Numbered from the stretch's first letter, positions 26,086-34,127 are shown. The stretch: 64,000 nucleotides of DNA from Nocardioides sp. Soil797 (GCA_001429555.1 LMSR01000015.1:210491-274490); one strand, 5' to 3'. Numbers and translations are program-made. Notes: generated by a model not told the origin, from the sequence alone.

Positions 26086-26901
26086 TCATCCCTCCCATTG
26101 GCCGCGCTCGACGAGCACGCCCTTGAGTATGTCGGTGCGATCGGTCATCAGGCCATCGACGCCGAGCTCGATCAACTCGGCCATCTCCTCCGGATCGTCG
26201 ATGGTCCACACGTGCACCTGTGCGCGCGCAGCATGAGCCTTGCGCACCAACCATCCGCTCGTCACCGGAATGCCGGACTTCCGGTGCGGAATCTGCAACG
26301 CCTGGACCCGACCGCGGGTGAGCAACCGGGCGAGCCCACCGGTGGGGGAGAGCAGGAAGGCCACCACCTCCGCCGGGTGCGCCGAGGTCGCCACCTTCCC
26401 TGCGGTGAGGCGTCGGAACTCGTTGAGGTGCTTGCCCGAGAACGAGCCGACCAGGACCCGGTCGTGTGCGTCACGTGCCTCGATGAAGTCGGCCAACGGG
26501 CGCACTGCACCGCGGGCCTTGAGGTCGATGTTGAACCGGGTGGCGGGGAAGGCGTCGAACAGCTCGGCCAGCGTCGGCACCCGTTCCTTGCCGCCGATCA
26601 ACGCGCCCTGCACCTCGTCGTACGTCAGGGAGGCGACCTGGCCCCTCATGTCCGTGACCCGGTCGAGCACGGTGTCGTGAAAGGCCAGCAGTACGCCGTC
26701 ACGCGTCACGTGGACGTCGGTCTCGAGGTAGCGGTAGCCCAGGTTCACCGCATGCCGGAAGGCAGCCATCGTGTTCTCCAGGCCTTCCAGCTCAGGGTGG
26801 AAGGCACCACCCCGGTGGGCAAAGGCGATCACGCCCCGGGGTTCGTCGAGGTAGCGGAATCCGCTTCGGCGTGGGGTCACCACTGCATTCAACACGTCCA
26901 T
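26086..26901 (-). CDS. Glycerophosphodiester phosphodiesterase
   Basis: TIM-barrel GDPD that cleaves glycerophosphodiesters to glycerol 3-phosphate and an alcohol. The protein has 271 aa. Catalytic motifs: AHRGG (His), ENTMAAF (Glu), ETDVHVTRDGVLLAFHD (Glu/Asp/His), and the VHVWTIDDPEEM C-terminal strand with GVDGLMTDR. No signal peptide is seen with the ATG at 26901, so it acts in the cytoplasm. The open frame further upstream overlaps the divergent zinc-ribbon gene. Confidence 0.94.
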   Translation of the reverse strand: MDVLNAVVTPRRSGFRYLDEPRGVIAFAHRGGAFHPELEGLENTMAAFRHAVNLGYRYLETDVHVTRDGVLLAFHDTVLDRVTDMRGQVASLTYDEVQGALIGGKERVPTLAELFDAFPATRFNIDLKARGAVRPLADFIEARDAHDRVLVGSFSGKHLNEFRRLTAGKVATSAHPAEVVAFLLSPTGGLARLLTRGRVQALQIPHRKSGIPVTSGWLVRKAHAARAQVHVWTIDDPEEMAELIELGVDGLMTDRTDILKGVLVERGQWEG

Positions 26902-26985
26902 GGCTCGATCCTTGACCACACACTCCGGCACGGCATGCGTCCGGATACTCAGATTCCCCGAGCAAGAAGGAGTAACCTGCGAGTC

Positions 26986-27249
26986 ATGGATTCGCTGAAG
27001 TGCCCCAAGTGCCAGGCCGACATGGTCAGCAGAGACCTCGGTCGGATGAGCGTTGACAAGTGCCCGGAGGGGCACGGGGTGTTCCTTTCACGTGCCGACC
27101 TGGCCGAGATGATCGACGCCGAGAACGACTTCCACCGCGACGGCGGCGGGTTCCACACCGCTCCGCTGCCGCGGATCACTGCCGACATGACCACGCCGCC
27201 ACCGGCAACGCCGAAGGCACCGGCCTGGGTCGCCACGCTCTTCAACTGA
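26986..27249 (+). CDS. Zinc-ribbon (zf-TFIIB type) protein
   Basis: An 87-aa protein with a short zinc ribbon, CPKCQADM ... DKCPEGHGVFLSRADLAEMI, of the zf-TFIIB family, then a Pro-rich tail ending APAWVATLFN. Function is unknown; small proteins of this type are common single genes. The ATG lies 7 nt after TAACCT (26973-26978), consistent with a leaderless transcript. It diverges from the GDPD gene. Confidence 0.88.
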   Translation: MDSLKCPKCQADMVSRDLGRMSVDKCPEGHGVFLSRADLAEMIDAENDFHRDGGGFHTAPLPRITADMTTPPPATPKAPAWVATLFN

Positions 27250-27279
27250 CCTCACGGCAAGCCAGGGCGCGACACGAGC

Positions 27280-27326
27280 CCAACGTTTTGGTTGTCCTTC
27301 ACCTCCGAACTCAACCAATACGTTGG
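27280..27326. terminator. Bidirectional hairpin between convergent genes
   Basis: Arms ccaacgttttggttg (27280-27294) and caaccaatacgttgg (27312-27326) pair at 14 of 15 positions around a 17-nt loop. It lies in the 97-bp gap between two convergent genes, so it is a likely two-way terminator. Confidence 0.65.
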
Positions 27327-27346
27327 TCTCACTGTGCTTCGGTGCG

Positions 27347-28273
27347 TCAGTAGGCGCCGCTCATCACGTTCGCCAGCGGCTCGCCGGCGGCATAGCGCTC
27401 CAACTGTTCGCGAATCACGCGGTGGGCGCGGGGCCACATCGCGCTGCTGGCGCCCCCGACGTGGGGTACGACGAGCAGGTTCGGCGAGTCCCAGAGCGGG
27501 TGGCTCTCAGGCAACGGCTCGGGATCGGTCACGTCGAGCGCAGCCGAGATGCGCCCGGTGTGCAGGGCAGCGACCAGTGCGTCGGTGTCGACGACCGGTC
27601 CGCGGGCCATGTTGACCAGGAGGGCGCCGTCCTTCATCCGGCCGAGGAAGCCCTCGTCGACCAGGCCCCGGGTCTCGTCGGTGAGCGGCACGATGAGGAT
27701 GACCACGTCAGCGTGCGGAAGCAGCTCGTCGATCTCGGACAGGGTGTGCACACCCTCGCGAGCGGTGCGCGCCACCCGGACGACCTCGCACTCGAACCCC
27801 GAGAGCCGTTCCTCGATGGCCTGCCCGATGGACCCGTGACCGACGATCATCACCGTCTTGTCAGCCAGCGACTCCGTCACGGTCTGCTGCCAGGTGCCGC
27901 GGTCCTGGGCGCGGACGAACCCCGGGATCCCTCGCAGCGAGGCGAGCACCAGGGTGACGGCCAGCTCGGCGGTCGACGCGTTGTGGATGCCCCGACCGTT
28001 GCACAGCTGGACACCCTCGGGGATGTGGTCCCGGATGGCGTCCACCCCGGCGGACAGCGTGTTGACCACCTTCAGCGAGGGGAGACCGGCCAGCACGCGG
28101 GGCTGGTCCGCCCACTTCATGTACGGCGGCACGTAGAACTCGACGTCGCCGGCCCAGTCCGGCAGCGGAGCACCGTCCTCGAGCACGAGTGACTCGTAGC
28201 GAAGCCCTGCCGGGACCTCACCCAGGTGCTCGGCGTCGAAGGGCAGCCAGACCAGGGGGCGTGCGTCAGTCAT
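27347..28273 (-). CDS. D-isomer-specific 2-hydroxyacid dehydrogenase
   Basis: NAD-dependent dehydrogenase, 308 aa. The NAD motif is VMIVGHGSIGQAIEERL (GxGxxG variant), then NMARGPVVDTDALVAAL with the catalytic Arg and the C-terminal catalytic His in NLLVVPHVGGASSAMW. The substrate is probably a short 2-hydroxy/2-keto acid, not identifiable from sequence. The ATG at 28273 is 26 bp downstream of the MurA-like gene on the same strand, suggesting one transcript. Confidence 0.93.
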   Translation of the reverse strand: MTDARPLVWLPFDAEHLGEVPAGLRYESLVLEDGAPLPDWAGDVEFYVPPYMKWADQPRVLAGLPSLKVVNTLSAGVDAIRDHIPEGVQLCNGRGIHNASTAELAVTLVLASLRGIPGFVRAQDRGTWQQTVTESLADKTVMIVGHGSIGQAIEERLSGFECEVVRVARTAREGVHTLSEIDELLPHADVVILIVPLTDETRGLVDEGFLGRMKDGALLVNMARGPVVDTDALVAALHTGRISAALDVTDPEPLPESHPLWDSPNLLVVPHVGGASSAMWPRAHRVIREQLERYAAGEPLANVMSGAY

Positions 28274-28299
28274 CGGTTCACTCCTCGGGGCGCGGGCGA

Positions 28300-29829
28300 T
28301 CAGATGTCGCGGAACGTCACGATGTTCGCACCCAGCGTGTTGAGCCTCTCGGCGAGGTCTTCGTAGCCGCGGTGGATGACGTACGTCGACCGCAGGACGG
28401 ACGTCCCCTTGGAGGCCAGCATGGCCAGCAGGATCACCACCGCCGGGCGCAACGCCGGTGGGCAGACGATCTCGGTGCCGGACCAACGCGTTGGCCCTTC
28501 GACAAGGACTCGGTGCGGGTCGAGCAGCTTGACCTGGCCGCCGAGCTTGGTGAGCTCGGTCAGGTAGATCGCGCGGTTCTCGTAGACCCAGTCGTGCAAC
28601 AGGGTCTGGCCCTCGGCCACCGCCGCGATCACGGCGAAGAACGGCAGGTTGTCGATGTTGAGGCCCGGGAAGGGCATCGGGTGGATCTTGTCGAGCGGCG
28701 CCTTCAACTGCGACATGTGGGTCGCGATGTCGACCAGTCGGGTCTTCTCGTTCTCCGCGAAATACTCCTCGGAGCGCGAGTAGTTGAAGCCCATCTCCTC
28801 GAGCGTGGCGAGCTCGATCTCGAGGAACTCGATCGGCACCCGGCGGATGGTGATCTCGGAGTTGGTGACGATGGCCGCGGCCAGCAGGGACATCGCCTCG
28901 ATCGGGTCCTCGCTGGGCGCGTAGTCGACCTCGACGTCGATGCTGGACAATCCGGTGACACTGAGCGTGGTCGAGCCGATGCCGTCGACGCGGACGCCCA
29001 GGCGCTGCAGGAAGAAGCAGAGGTCCTGGACCATGTAGTTCGACGAGGCGTTGCGGATCACCGTGGTGCCCGGGTGCAGCGCGGCGGCCATCAGTGCGTT
29101 CTCGGTGACCGTGTCGCCACGCTCGGTGAGCACGATCGGCCGCCCCGGCTCGATGGCCCGGTTGACCTGGGCGTGATAGCTGCCCTCGGTGGCCTTCACG
29201 TCGAGGCCGAAGGGACGCAGCGCGGCCATGTGGGGCTGGACGGTGCGGTCGCCCAGGTTGCATCCGCCGGCGTAGGGGAGGTCGAAGACCTCCTCGCGGT
29301 GCAGCAGCGGGCCGAGGAACATGATGATCGACCGAGTACGCCGAGCAGCTTCCTCGTCGATGTTGGCCAGGTCGAGCTTGGCCGGCGGGACGATCTCGAG
29401 ATCGTTGTTCTCGTTGAGCCACCGGGTCTGCACGCCGATGCTCTCGAGCACCTCGAGCAGTCGGTTGACCTCTTCGATGCGGGCCACCTTGCGCAGCGTC
29501 GTACGCCCCTTGTTGAGCAGGGAAGCGCACAGCAGCGCGACGCCGGCGTTCTTCGACGACTTCACGTCGATGCTGCCGGAGAGGGTGGTCGGCCCGGTGA
29601 CCCTCAGGTGGGTGGGACCGCCGGCGCCGAGGGCGACGATCTCGGAGTCGAGAGCCGAACCGATGCGGGCCAGCATCTCCAGCGAGAGGTTCTGGTGGCC
29701 CTTCTCGATACGGTTGACCGCGGATTGACTGGTGGCCAGCAGATCGGCCAGCTGCTGCTGGGTGAGCCCCCGATGCTTGCGCGCATCACGGATCAGGTTG
29801 CCAATGCGTCCGAGGTAGTCCGTCGTCAT
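28300..29829 (-). CDS. XRE-type HTH fused to MurA-like enolpyruvyl transferase
   Basis: A 509-aa two-domain protein. Residues 1-65 are a Cro/C1-type HTH (IRDARKHRGLTQQQLADLLATSQSAVNRIEKG). From about 75 on it is a UDP-GlcNAc 1-carboxyvinyltransferase-like fold with SSKNAGVALLCASLL (MurA KNA motif) and YAGGCNLGDRTVQPH, which keeps the catalytic Cys of the GGCxxG loop, and DRFL/HRGYEDLAERL at the end. It may be both a cell-wall enzyme or UDP-sugar sensor and a regulator. A palindrome immediately upstream (29840-29859) is a likely binding site. It is not the canonical MurA of the cell, by inference. Confidence 0.9.
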   Translation of the reverse strand: MTTDYLGRIGNLIRDARKHRGLTQQQLADLLATSQSAVNRIEKGHQNLSLEMLARIGSALDSEIVALGAGGPTHLRVTGPTTLSGSIDVKSSKNAGVALLCASLLNKGRTTLRKVARIEEVNRLLEVLESIGVQTRWLNENNDLEIVPPAKLDLANIDEEAARRTRSIIMFLGPLLHREEVFDLPYAGGCNLGDRTVQPHMAALRPFGLDVKATEGSYHAQVNRAIEPGRPIVLTERGDTVTENALMAAALHPGTTVIRNASSNYMVQDLCFFLQRLGVRVDGIGSTTLSVTGLSSIDVEVDYAPSEDPIEAMSLLAAAIVTNSEITIRRVPIEFLEIELATLEEMGFNYSRSEEYFAENEKTRLVDIATHMSQLKAPLDKIHPMPFPGLNIDNLPFFAVIAAVAEGQTLLHDWVYENRAIYLTELTKLGGQVKLLDPHRVLVEGPTRWSGTEIVCPPALRPAVVILLAMLASKGTSVLRSTYVIHRGYEDLAERLNTLGANIVTFRDI

Positions 29830-29839
29830 GCCACCGACG

Positions 29840-29859
29840 GTATCTCAGATATGAGATAC
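29840..29859. promoter_or_regulatory. Palindromic operator between HTH-MurA and alcohol dehydrogenase
   Basis: Perfect arms gtatctca/tgagatac around gata, 10 nt upstream of the HTH-MurA ATG and 36 nt upstream of the divergent dehydrogenase ATG. It stands out by its A/T content. It is well placed for the HTH domain of the adjacent gene to control both directions. Confidence 0.75.
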
Positions 29860-29895
29860 GTCAAAGATGCCATGCCGCGTGCGAGGATTCCGCCC

Positions 29896-30912
29896 ATGCG
29901 CGCCACCACTCTCCACGGTATCCGAGACATCCGCGTCTCCGAGGTTCCCGACCCCACCATCGACAAGCCCGTCGAGGCGATCGTCAAGGTCACCGCGGGC
30001 TGCATCTGCGGCTCCGACCTGTGGCCCTACCGCCAGGACGCCGACCCGAAGGGCCACACCATCGGTCACGAAGCGGTCGGAGTGATCGAGGAGGTGGGGG
30101 CCGACGTACGAAACTTCTCACCCGGCGACTTCGTCATCATCCCGTTCTGCCACTGCGACAACACCTGCCCCCACTGCCTGGCCGGAGTGAACTCGGCCTG
30201 CGACAACCTCGGCTTCACCCTCAGCGGGCAGGGTGAGCTGACCAAGGTCTTCCAGGCCGACGGCTCCCTGGTGAAGACGGACGGCATGCCCGATGCGGCG
30301 ATGATCCCGTCCCTGCTGGCGCTCTCCGACGTCATGCCCACCGGATGGCATGCGGCGACCTGCGCTCGAGTCGGTCCGGGCCACACCGTGGTCGTGGTCG
30401 GAGACGGAGCGGTCGGCCTGTGCGGCGTACTGGCGGCTTCCAGGATGGGCGCCGAGCGAGTGATCGTGATGTCTCGGCACGAGGCGCGGCAACGGATCGC
30501 GCGAGACTTCGGGGCCACCGATGTGGTCGCAGAGCGCGACGACGAGGGAGTCGCCCGAATCATCGAGCTGACCGACGGAGTCGGAGCCGACGCCGTGCTC
30601 GAGTGCGTGGGCACCAACCAGGCCATGCAGACCGCCATCCGTGTGGCCCGCCCAGGAGCCACCGTGGGCTTCGTCGGCGTCCCCCAGGAGGGGATGGAGA
30701 TCGCGCCCCGCTCACTGTTCGCCCGCAACGTGGGGCTCTTCGGAGGAATCGCACCCGTGCGCACCTATCTGCCCGATCTGCTGGGCATGGTGCTCGACGG
30801 GTCGATCGACCCGGGCAAGGTCTTCGACCTCACGGTTCCTCTGGACGAGGTGGCCGAGGGCTACCGCGCGATGGACGAGCGACGCGCCACCAAGGTGCTG
30901 GTGCAGCCGTGA
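29896..30912 (+). CDS. Zinc-dependent alcohol dehydrogenase family protein
   Basis: Medium-chain dehydrogenase/reductase, 338 aa. The catalytic zinc site is CICGSDLW and GHEAVGVIEEVG; the structural zinc cysteines are CHCDNTCPHCLAGVNSAC. The NAD(P) Rossmann motif is VVVVGDGAVGLCGVLAA. RBS gagga lies 9 nt before the chosen ATG; in-frame ATGs at 29851 (within the operator) and 29872 are weaker choices. It is followed by a membrane-protein gene in GTGA overlap. Confidence 0.94.
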   Translation: MRATTLHGIRDIRVSEVPDPTIDKPVEAIVKVTAGCICGSDLWPYRQDADPKGHTIGHEAVGVIEEVGADVRNFSPGDFVIIPFCHCDNTCPHCLAGVNSACDNLGFTLSGQGELTKVFQADGSLVKTDGMPDAAMIPSLLALSDVMPTGWHAATCARVGPGHTVVVVGDGAVGLCGVLAASRMGAERVIVMSRHEARQRIARDFGATDVVAERDDEGVARIIELTDGVGADAVLECVGTNQAMQTAIRVARPGATVGFVGVPQEGMEIAPRSLFARNVGLFGGIAPVRTYLPDLLGMVLDGSIDPGKVFDLTVPLDEVAEGYRAMDERRATKVLVQP

Positions 30913-31076
30913 ACCGAGTGGTTCCTCTCACCGTCGCCGCACTGCTGCTGGTCGCCGGCTTCGCCCTGTGGTTCGTCGGGGTCGACCGCGACGGCCGGGT
31001 GTGGGCCTTCATCGGCCCGGTCCTGGCGGGCTTCGGGATTGCGCTGTTGATCGTGACCCTGCAGCGACGCGGCTGA
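30909..31076 (+). CDS. Small two-helix membrane protein
   Basis: A 55-aa protein with two predicted membrane helices (VVPLTVAALLLVAGFALWFVG and WAFIGPVLAGFGIALLIVTL), short loop DRDGR and a basic end. The GTG overlaps the dehydrogenase stop, so it is cotranslated with it. Function unknown. Confidence 0.75.
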   Translation: MNRVVPLTVAALLLVAGFALWFVGVDRDGRVWAFIGPVLAGFGIALLIVTLQRRG

Positions 31077-31133
31077 CCGACCACCGGTCGGGCCGGGGGA
31101 CGGCGCCCCGCCGACCCCAGGTGCGATCCGTGC

Positions 31134-31451
31134 TCAGTCGGCGTTGGCGATCTCACGTGCCGCGGCGCGCAGTGCTGCCGCGGAACGTTCCCTGGTGACC
31201 TGTCCCGCGATCTCGTCCAGAGTGATCGCCAGGAGCCACTGCAGTTGTGCCGAGTGATGGGTCGTCCGTCGCAGCACCGGCATGCGACCGTGGCACCACC
31301 CGCGAACCAGCGGGGCCAGTGACCGGGCCGGATCCTTGCCGTTCGCCTCTGCGGCCACCGCCACCCGGACCATGCGGTGGGCGGTGCACACGACGCTGAT
31401 CTCCTCGCGGGCCGGGCTCGGCGTTGCGTGGTGCCGCTGGATGATCGTCAT
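31134..31451 (-). CDS. Hypothetical protein downstream of HU
   Basis: A 105-aa frame beginning MTIIQRHHATPSPAREEISVV, with an Ala-rich helical C-terminus (RSAAALRAAAREIANAD). I do not recognise the family. The start is uncertain: an in-frame ATG at 31487 gives a longer form, and neither has a well-placed RBS or -10 box. Amino-acid composition is ordinary, which favours a real gene over a shadow frame. Confidence 0.5.
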   Translation of the reverse strand: MTIIQRHHATPSPAREEISVVCTAHRMVRVAVAAEANGKDPARSLAPLVRGWCHGRMPVLRRTTHHSAQLQWLLAITLDEIAGQVTRERSAAALRAAAREIANAD

Positions 31452-31541
31452 GCCCCCTAGGAGGACCTCGACGCCGTGGGAATACATCCGATGATCAGGA
31501 GATCCGCACCGCTCGCCGTGGGCCCACCGACAGCAGAGCAA

Positions 31542-31576
31542 CGAGCCCCGTTCCGCCGACGGCGGAACGGGGCTCG
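31542..31576 (-). terminator. Strong terminator hairpin after the HU gene
   Basis: A perfect 16-bp stem, cgagccccgttccgcc paired with ggcggaacggggctcg around loop gac, 12 nt beyond the HU stop codon on the minus strand. It is the strongest simple hairpin in the window and well placed to end hup transcription. Confidence 0.9.
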
Positions 31577-31587
31577 AAGGTGGTGCG

Positions 31588-31914
31588 TCAGCCGCGGGCC
31601 TTGCGGAAGGCGGCCTGGTCCTTCTTGTTCATCGCGACGTAGGACTTGAACGCCGAGCCAGCCTTGAAGGCCGGGACGTTGGTCTTCTTGATCTTGATGG
31701 TCGCGCCGGTCTGCGGGTTGCGCGCCTCGCGGGCCGCACGCTCACGCTTCTCGAACGTGCCGAAACCGGGAATCTGAACGCGGTCACCCTCAGCGACGGC
31801 GTCGCTCACCGTGTTGACCACGGCAGCCAGGCCCTCTTCGGCCTGCTTCTTGGTCCAGCCGGTCTGCTCAACGATCGCGTCGACCAGTTCACGCTTGTTC
31901 AATGTGTTCACCAT
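31588..31914 (-). CDS. hup: HU family nucleoid DNA-binding protein
   Basis: Histone-like protein that bends and compacts DNA. The protein has 108 aa: MVNTLNKRELVDAIVEQTGWTKKQAEEGLAAVV is the dimer core, GFGTFEKRERAAREARNPQTG the DNA-binding arm, and IKKTNVPAFKAGSAFK the family end. A short basic extension (NKKDQAAFRKARG) follows, not the long lysine repeat tail of mycobacterial HupB. TACGAC lies 6 nt before the ATG and no SD is seen, so it may be leaderless. Confidence 0.97.
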   Translation of the reverse strand: MVNTLNKRELVDAIVEQTGWTKKQAEEGLAAVVNTVSDAVAEGDRVQIPGFGTFEKRERAAREARNPQTGATIKIKKTNVPAFKAGSAFKSYVAMNKKDQAAFRKARG

Positions 31915-32021
31915 TTCAGTGTCGTAGGCATCCGTACACGGAGAAACTAGCCACCACCGACCACGGATTTCACGCAGGACAGGCCCGACACGCGCAGAAA
32001 ACCCCAGTTCCTGTACTCTTT

Positions 32022-32116
32022 CGGCCGAAAGGGAGTAGTCCCCAACAGGTACGTCGACACACTGGCCATCGGCCCGGCGTGCAGGGCCAGGCAACTGGCG
32101 GACGAGACTTTCGACC
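32022..32116 (+). ncRNA. yybP-ykoY manganese riboswitch
   Basis: The leader of the GDT1-type gene carries the two hallmarks of this class. The 5' loop ggGAGTAGt follows the P1 strand cgaaag (32026-32031), and the 3' loop gAGAC runs into the closing P1 strand ctttcg (32108-32113). Several GC hairpins lie between. The class binds Mn2+ and usually turns on Mn exporters, matching the downstream gene. The aptamer is about 85 nt before the ATG. Confidence 0.75.
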
Positions 32117-32199
32117 AGTTCACGAACCCCCACAAGGACGTGCCTGGTCGAAGGGACGTCCCGGTTTCGTCTCCTCGCCAGGTGCCAAGGAGAAGAGAC

Positions 32200-32778
32200 A
32201 TGTACGCCTTCCTGCTCAGCACAGTGGTCATCTTCGTCGCCGAGCTCGGCGACAAGAGCCAGTTGATGGCGATGACGTTCGCCACCCGCTACAAGGCCCG
32301 TGACGTGATCCTGGGCATCACCGCGGCGACCGCCATCGTGCACCTGGCCTCGGTCGGCATCGGTGTGGCCATCGGCTCGTCGTTCGCCGACTACCAGGAC
32401 ATGATCTCCATCGTGGCCGGAATCGCGTTCCTCGTCTTCGCGGCCTGGACCCTGCGCGGGGACGAGCTCACCGAGGAGGAGGCCCAGAAGGCCAAGAACA
32501 GCAGCGGCCTGGCCCTGCTGGCCGTCGGCACCGCCTTCTTCCTGGCCGAGCTCGGAGACAAGACGATGCTCGCCACGATCACGCTCGCCACCAAGGAGGG
32601 TTGGTTCGGCACCTGGCTCGGCAGCACGGTCGGGATGGTCGCCGCGGACGCCCTCGCCATCGGGGCAGGCATCCTGCTGGGCCGTCAGCTCCCGGAGAAG
32701 GTGATCAAGATCGGTGCCGCGATCGCGTTCCTGCTCTTCGGTGTGGTGCTGATCGCCCAGGGCGCCGGCTGGCTCTGA
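32200..32778 (+). CDS. mneA: GDT1/UPF0016 (TMEM165-like) cation exporter
   Basis: Membrane exporter of the TMEM165/GDT1 family, bacterial members of which export Mn2+. The protein has 192 aa with six helices in two halves, each carrying the family motif: [16 protein letters not shown] near residue 14 and [16 protein letters not shown] near 114. An acidic linker ([17 protein letters not shown]) joins them. RBS aaggagaagag precedes the ATG at 32200. The upstream Mn riboswitch fits the role. The symbol is by analogy. Confidence 0.92.
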   Translation: MYAFLLSTVVIFVAELGDKSQLMAMTFATRYKARDVILGITAATAIVHLASVGIGVAIGSSFADYQDMISIVAGIAFLVFAAWTLRGDELTEEEAQKAKNSSGLALLAVGTAFFLAELGDKTMLATITLATKEGWFGTWLGSTVGMVAADALAIGAGILLGRQLPEKVIKIGAAIAFLLFGVVLIAQGAGWL

Positions 32779-32791
32779 CAGGATCAGCCCC

Positions 32792-33127
32792 GTGGACGTC
32801 CTCCGCTCGATGACCCTGTTCGTGGCTGCTGCCGTCGCCGAGATCGGCGGCGCGTGGCTGGTCTGGCAGGGCGTGCGCGAGCACCGCGGCTGGATCTGGA
32901 TCGGGGCCGGGATCATCGCGCTCGGCGCCTACGGCTTCGTGGCCACGCTCCAGGCGGACGCCCACTTCGGCCGCATCCTCGCGGCGTACGGCGGGGTGTT
33001 CGTCGCCGGCTCGCTGGCGTGGGGGATGGTGATGGACGGGTTCAAGCCGGATCGCTACGACGTCGCCGGCGCTATGATCTGCCTGCTCGGTGTCGCCGTG
33101 ATCATGTATTCCCCGCGGTCGTCCTGA
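32792..33127 (+). CDS. YnfA/UPF0060 family membrane protein
   Basis: A 111-aa protein with four helices, resembling small multidrug-resistance transporters in fold. [52 protein letters not shown] and [23 protein letters not shown] are the UPF0060 signatures. It follows the Mn exporter by 13 bp and may share its riboswitch-controlled transcript. Substrate unknown. Confidence 0.93.
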   Translation: MDVLRSMTLFVAAAVAEIGGAWLVWQGVREHRGWIWIGAGIIALGAYGFVATLQADAHFGRILAAYGGVFVAGSLAWGMVMDGFKPDRYDVAGAMICLLGVAVIMYSPRSS

Positions 33128-33153
33128 CCCGTTTCCTGCGACGGTCGACCCGA

Positions 33154-33520
33154 TCAGACCGGCTTGCGCCACACGGACATGGTTCTCGCTGTCGCTGGTG
33201 AACGGGCTCCGGTTCCAGGCCGGCCAGCTGCGCCATCAGGTCGCACTCCCCGGGCCAGATGTAGCCGAAGTTGCTCGTGCCGTGGCGGAAGGTGCCGTCG
33301 GGCTCGCGCACGTCGTGGTGTGAGGCGCCCTGTTGGGTGCTCAGGTCGTAGACGTCGAACCCGGTGTGGTCATCGCTGACCTCGAAGGCGACCGCGACCT
33401 GGCCCGGAGGGAACCTGCGGATGCCGGGTATCCAGAGCTCGATCACGAATCGGGCTCGAGGTGGCTGGCCGCGTTCCGGAAGCGGGCCACCTGGTCTGCC
33501 TTGGTGCGCAGGTTCGCGAT
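33154..33520 (-). pseudogene. Remnant of a SAM-dependent methyltransferase
   Basis: Three consecutive pieces of one protein lie in different frames: NLRTKADQVARFRNAASHLEP (ends at a stop at 33443), then RFVIELWIPGIRRFPPGQVAVAFEVSD-like sequence through YIWPGECDLMAQLAGLE, then FTSDSENHV and SVWRKPV-like codons ending at 33154. Together they match the C-terminal half of actinobacterial class I methyltransferases. The N-terminal SAM-binding half is missing, and frameshifts near 33446 and 33180 break the rest. No product is expected. Confidence 0.75.
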
Positions 33521-33554
33521 CGTGCGGCGTTGGTGCCCTGTCGTGGGATCGAAC

Positions 33555-33620
33555 GGTGCACGTGCACCCGATGGACGGTGAATCTTGGCCAGTCGCCCGC
33601 TACAGCGGTGCACGTGCACC
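33555..33620. repeat. Pair of identical 14-nt palindromes
   Basis: ggtgcacgtgcacc occurs at 33555-33568 and 33607-33620, within an identical 16-nt context. The start-to-start distance is 52 bp, close to five helical turns. They lie in the non-coding gap between the methyltransferase remnant and gdx. They may be operator sites for a dimer or arms of a long hairpin. Confidence 0.7.
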
Positions 33621-33678
33621 CTTGCGGCCTCATCGCCCGAAGGGTGGCACTCCGCAGGCGAGGGATCGGTGATCGCGC

Positions 33679-33993
33679 TCAGTGCGCGAGCTTGAGCCCG
33701 ATCACGCAGCCGATGATGCCGACCAGGAGCAACACCTTCACCAGGGAGAAGGACTCCGCCCCGGTGACCATGCCGAAGGCGACCGCGATGCTGGCGCCGA
33801 TGGCCACCCACACGGCGTACGCCGTTCCGACGGGCAGGTCGCGCATGGCCCAGGCCAGCCCACCCATGCTCACCACCAACGCGCCCATGAACACGGCCGT
33901 GGGCAGTGGACGGGAGAAGCCTTCCGACTTGCCGAGGGCGACCGCCCACACGGCTTCGAAGACACCGGAGACGACAAGAACCAACCAGGACAT
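33679..33993 (-). CDS. gdx: Guanidinium exporter (SMR family, SugE/Gdx type)
   Basis: Four-helix small multidrug-resistance protein, 104 aa. MSWLVLVVSGVFEAVWAVALGKSEGF and the motif LPVGTAYAVWVAIGA place it in the SugE/Gdx branch, which exports guanidinium in exchange for protons. RBS ggaggag precedes the ATG, and a guanidine-III riboswitch lies immediately before the RBS, which strongly supports the substrate. Confidence 0.95.
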   Translation of the reverse strand: MSWLVLVVSGVFEAVWAVALGKSEGFSRPLPTAVFMGALVVSMGGLAWAMRDLPVGTAYAVWVAIGASIAVAFGMVTGAESFSLVKVLLLVGIIGCVIGLKLAH

Positions 33994-34008
33994 GGGATTT
34001 CTCCTCCA

Positions 34009-34050
34009 GCGCCGTCTTGTCGCGTTCCGGGTACGGCACCGCTCGTCCGG
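34009..34050 (-). ncRNA. Guanidine-III riboswitch
   Basis: On the minus strand the leader reads ccggacgag, then gccgtacccgg, then gacaagacggcgc. This matches the compact pseudoknot of the guanidine-III class, as in the Thermobifida fusca example, almost base for base. The 3' strand gacggcgc lies directly before the RBS ctggaggag of gdx, so guanidine binding can control ribosome access. Confidence 0.9.
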
Positions 34051-34127
34051 GAGCCCGTTCGGGGCTCTGCCATGCATCGTCTCACCGGGTGCGCGGCCCG
34101 GCAATTCCCGGGTGCGAGGATGGGGGA

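Noticed and set aside
28189..29895. Long N-terminal extension in frame with the alcohol dehydrogenase
   Set aside because: It is antisense to the HTH-MurA gene and lacks dehydrogenase motifs; a proper RBS lies before ATG 29896.
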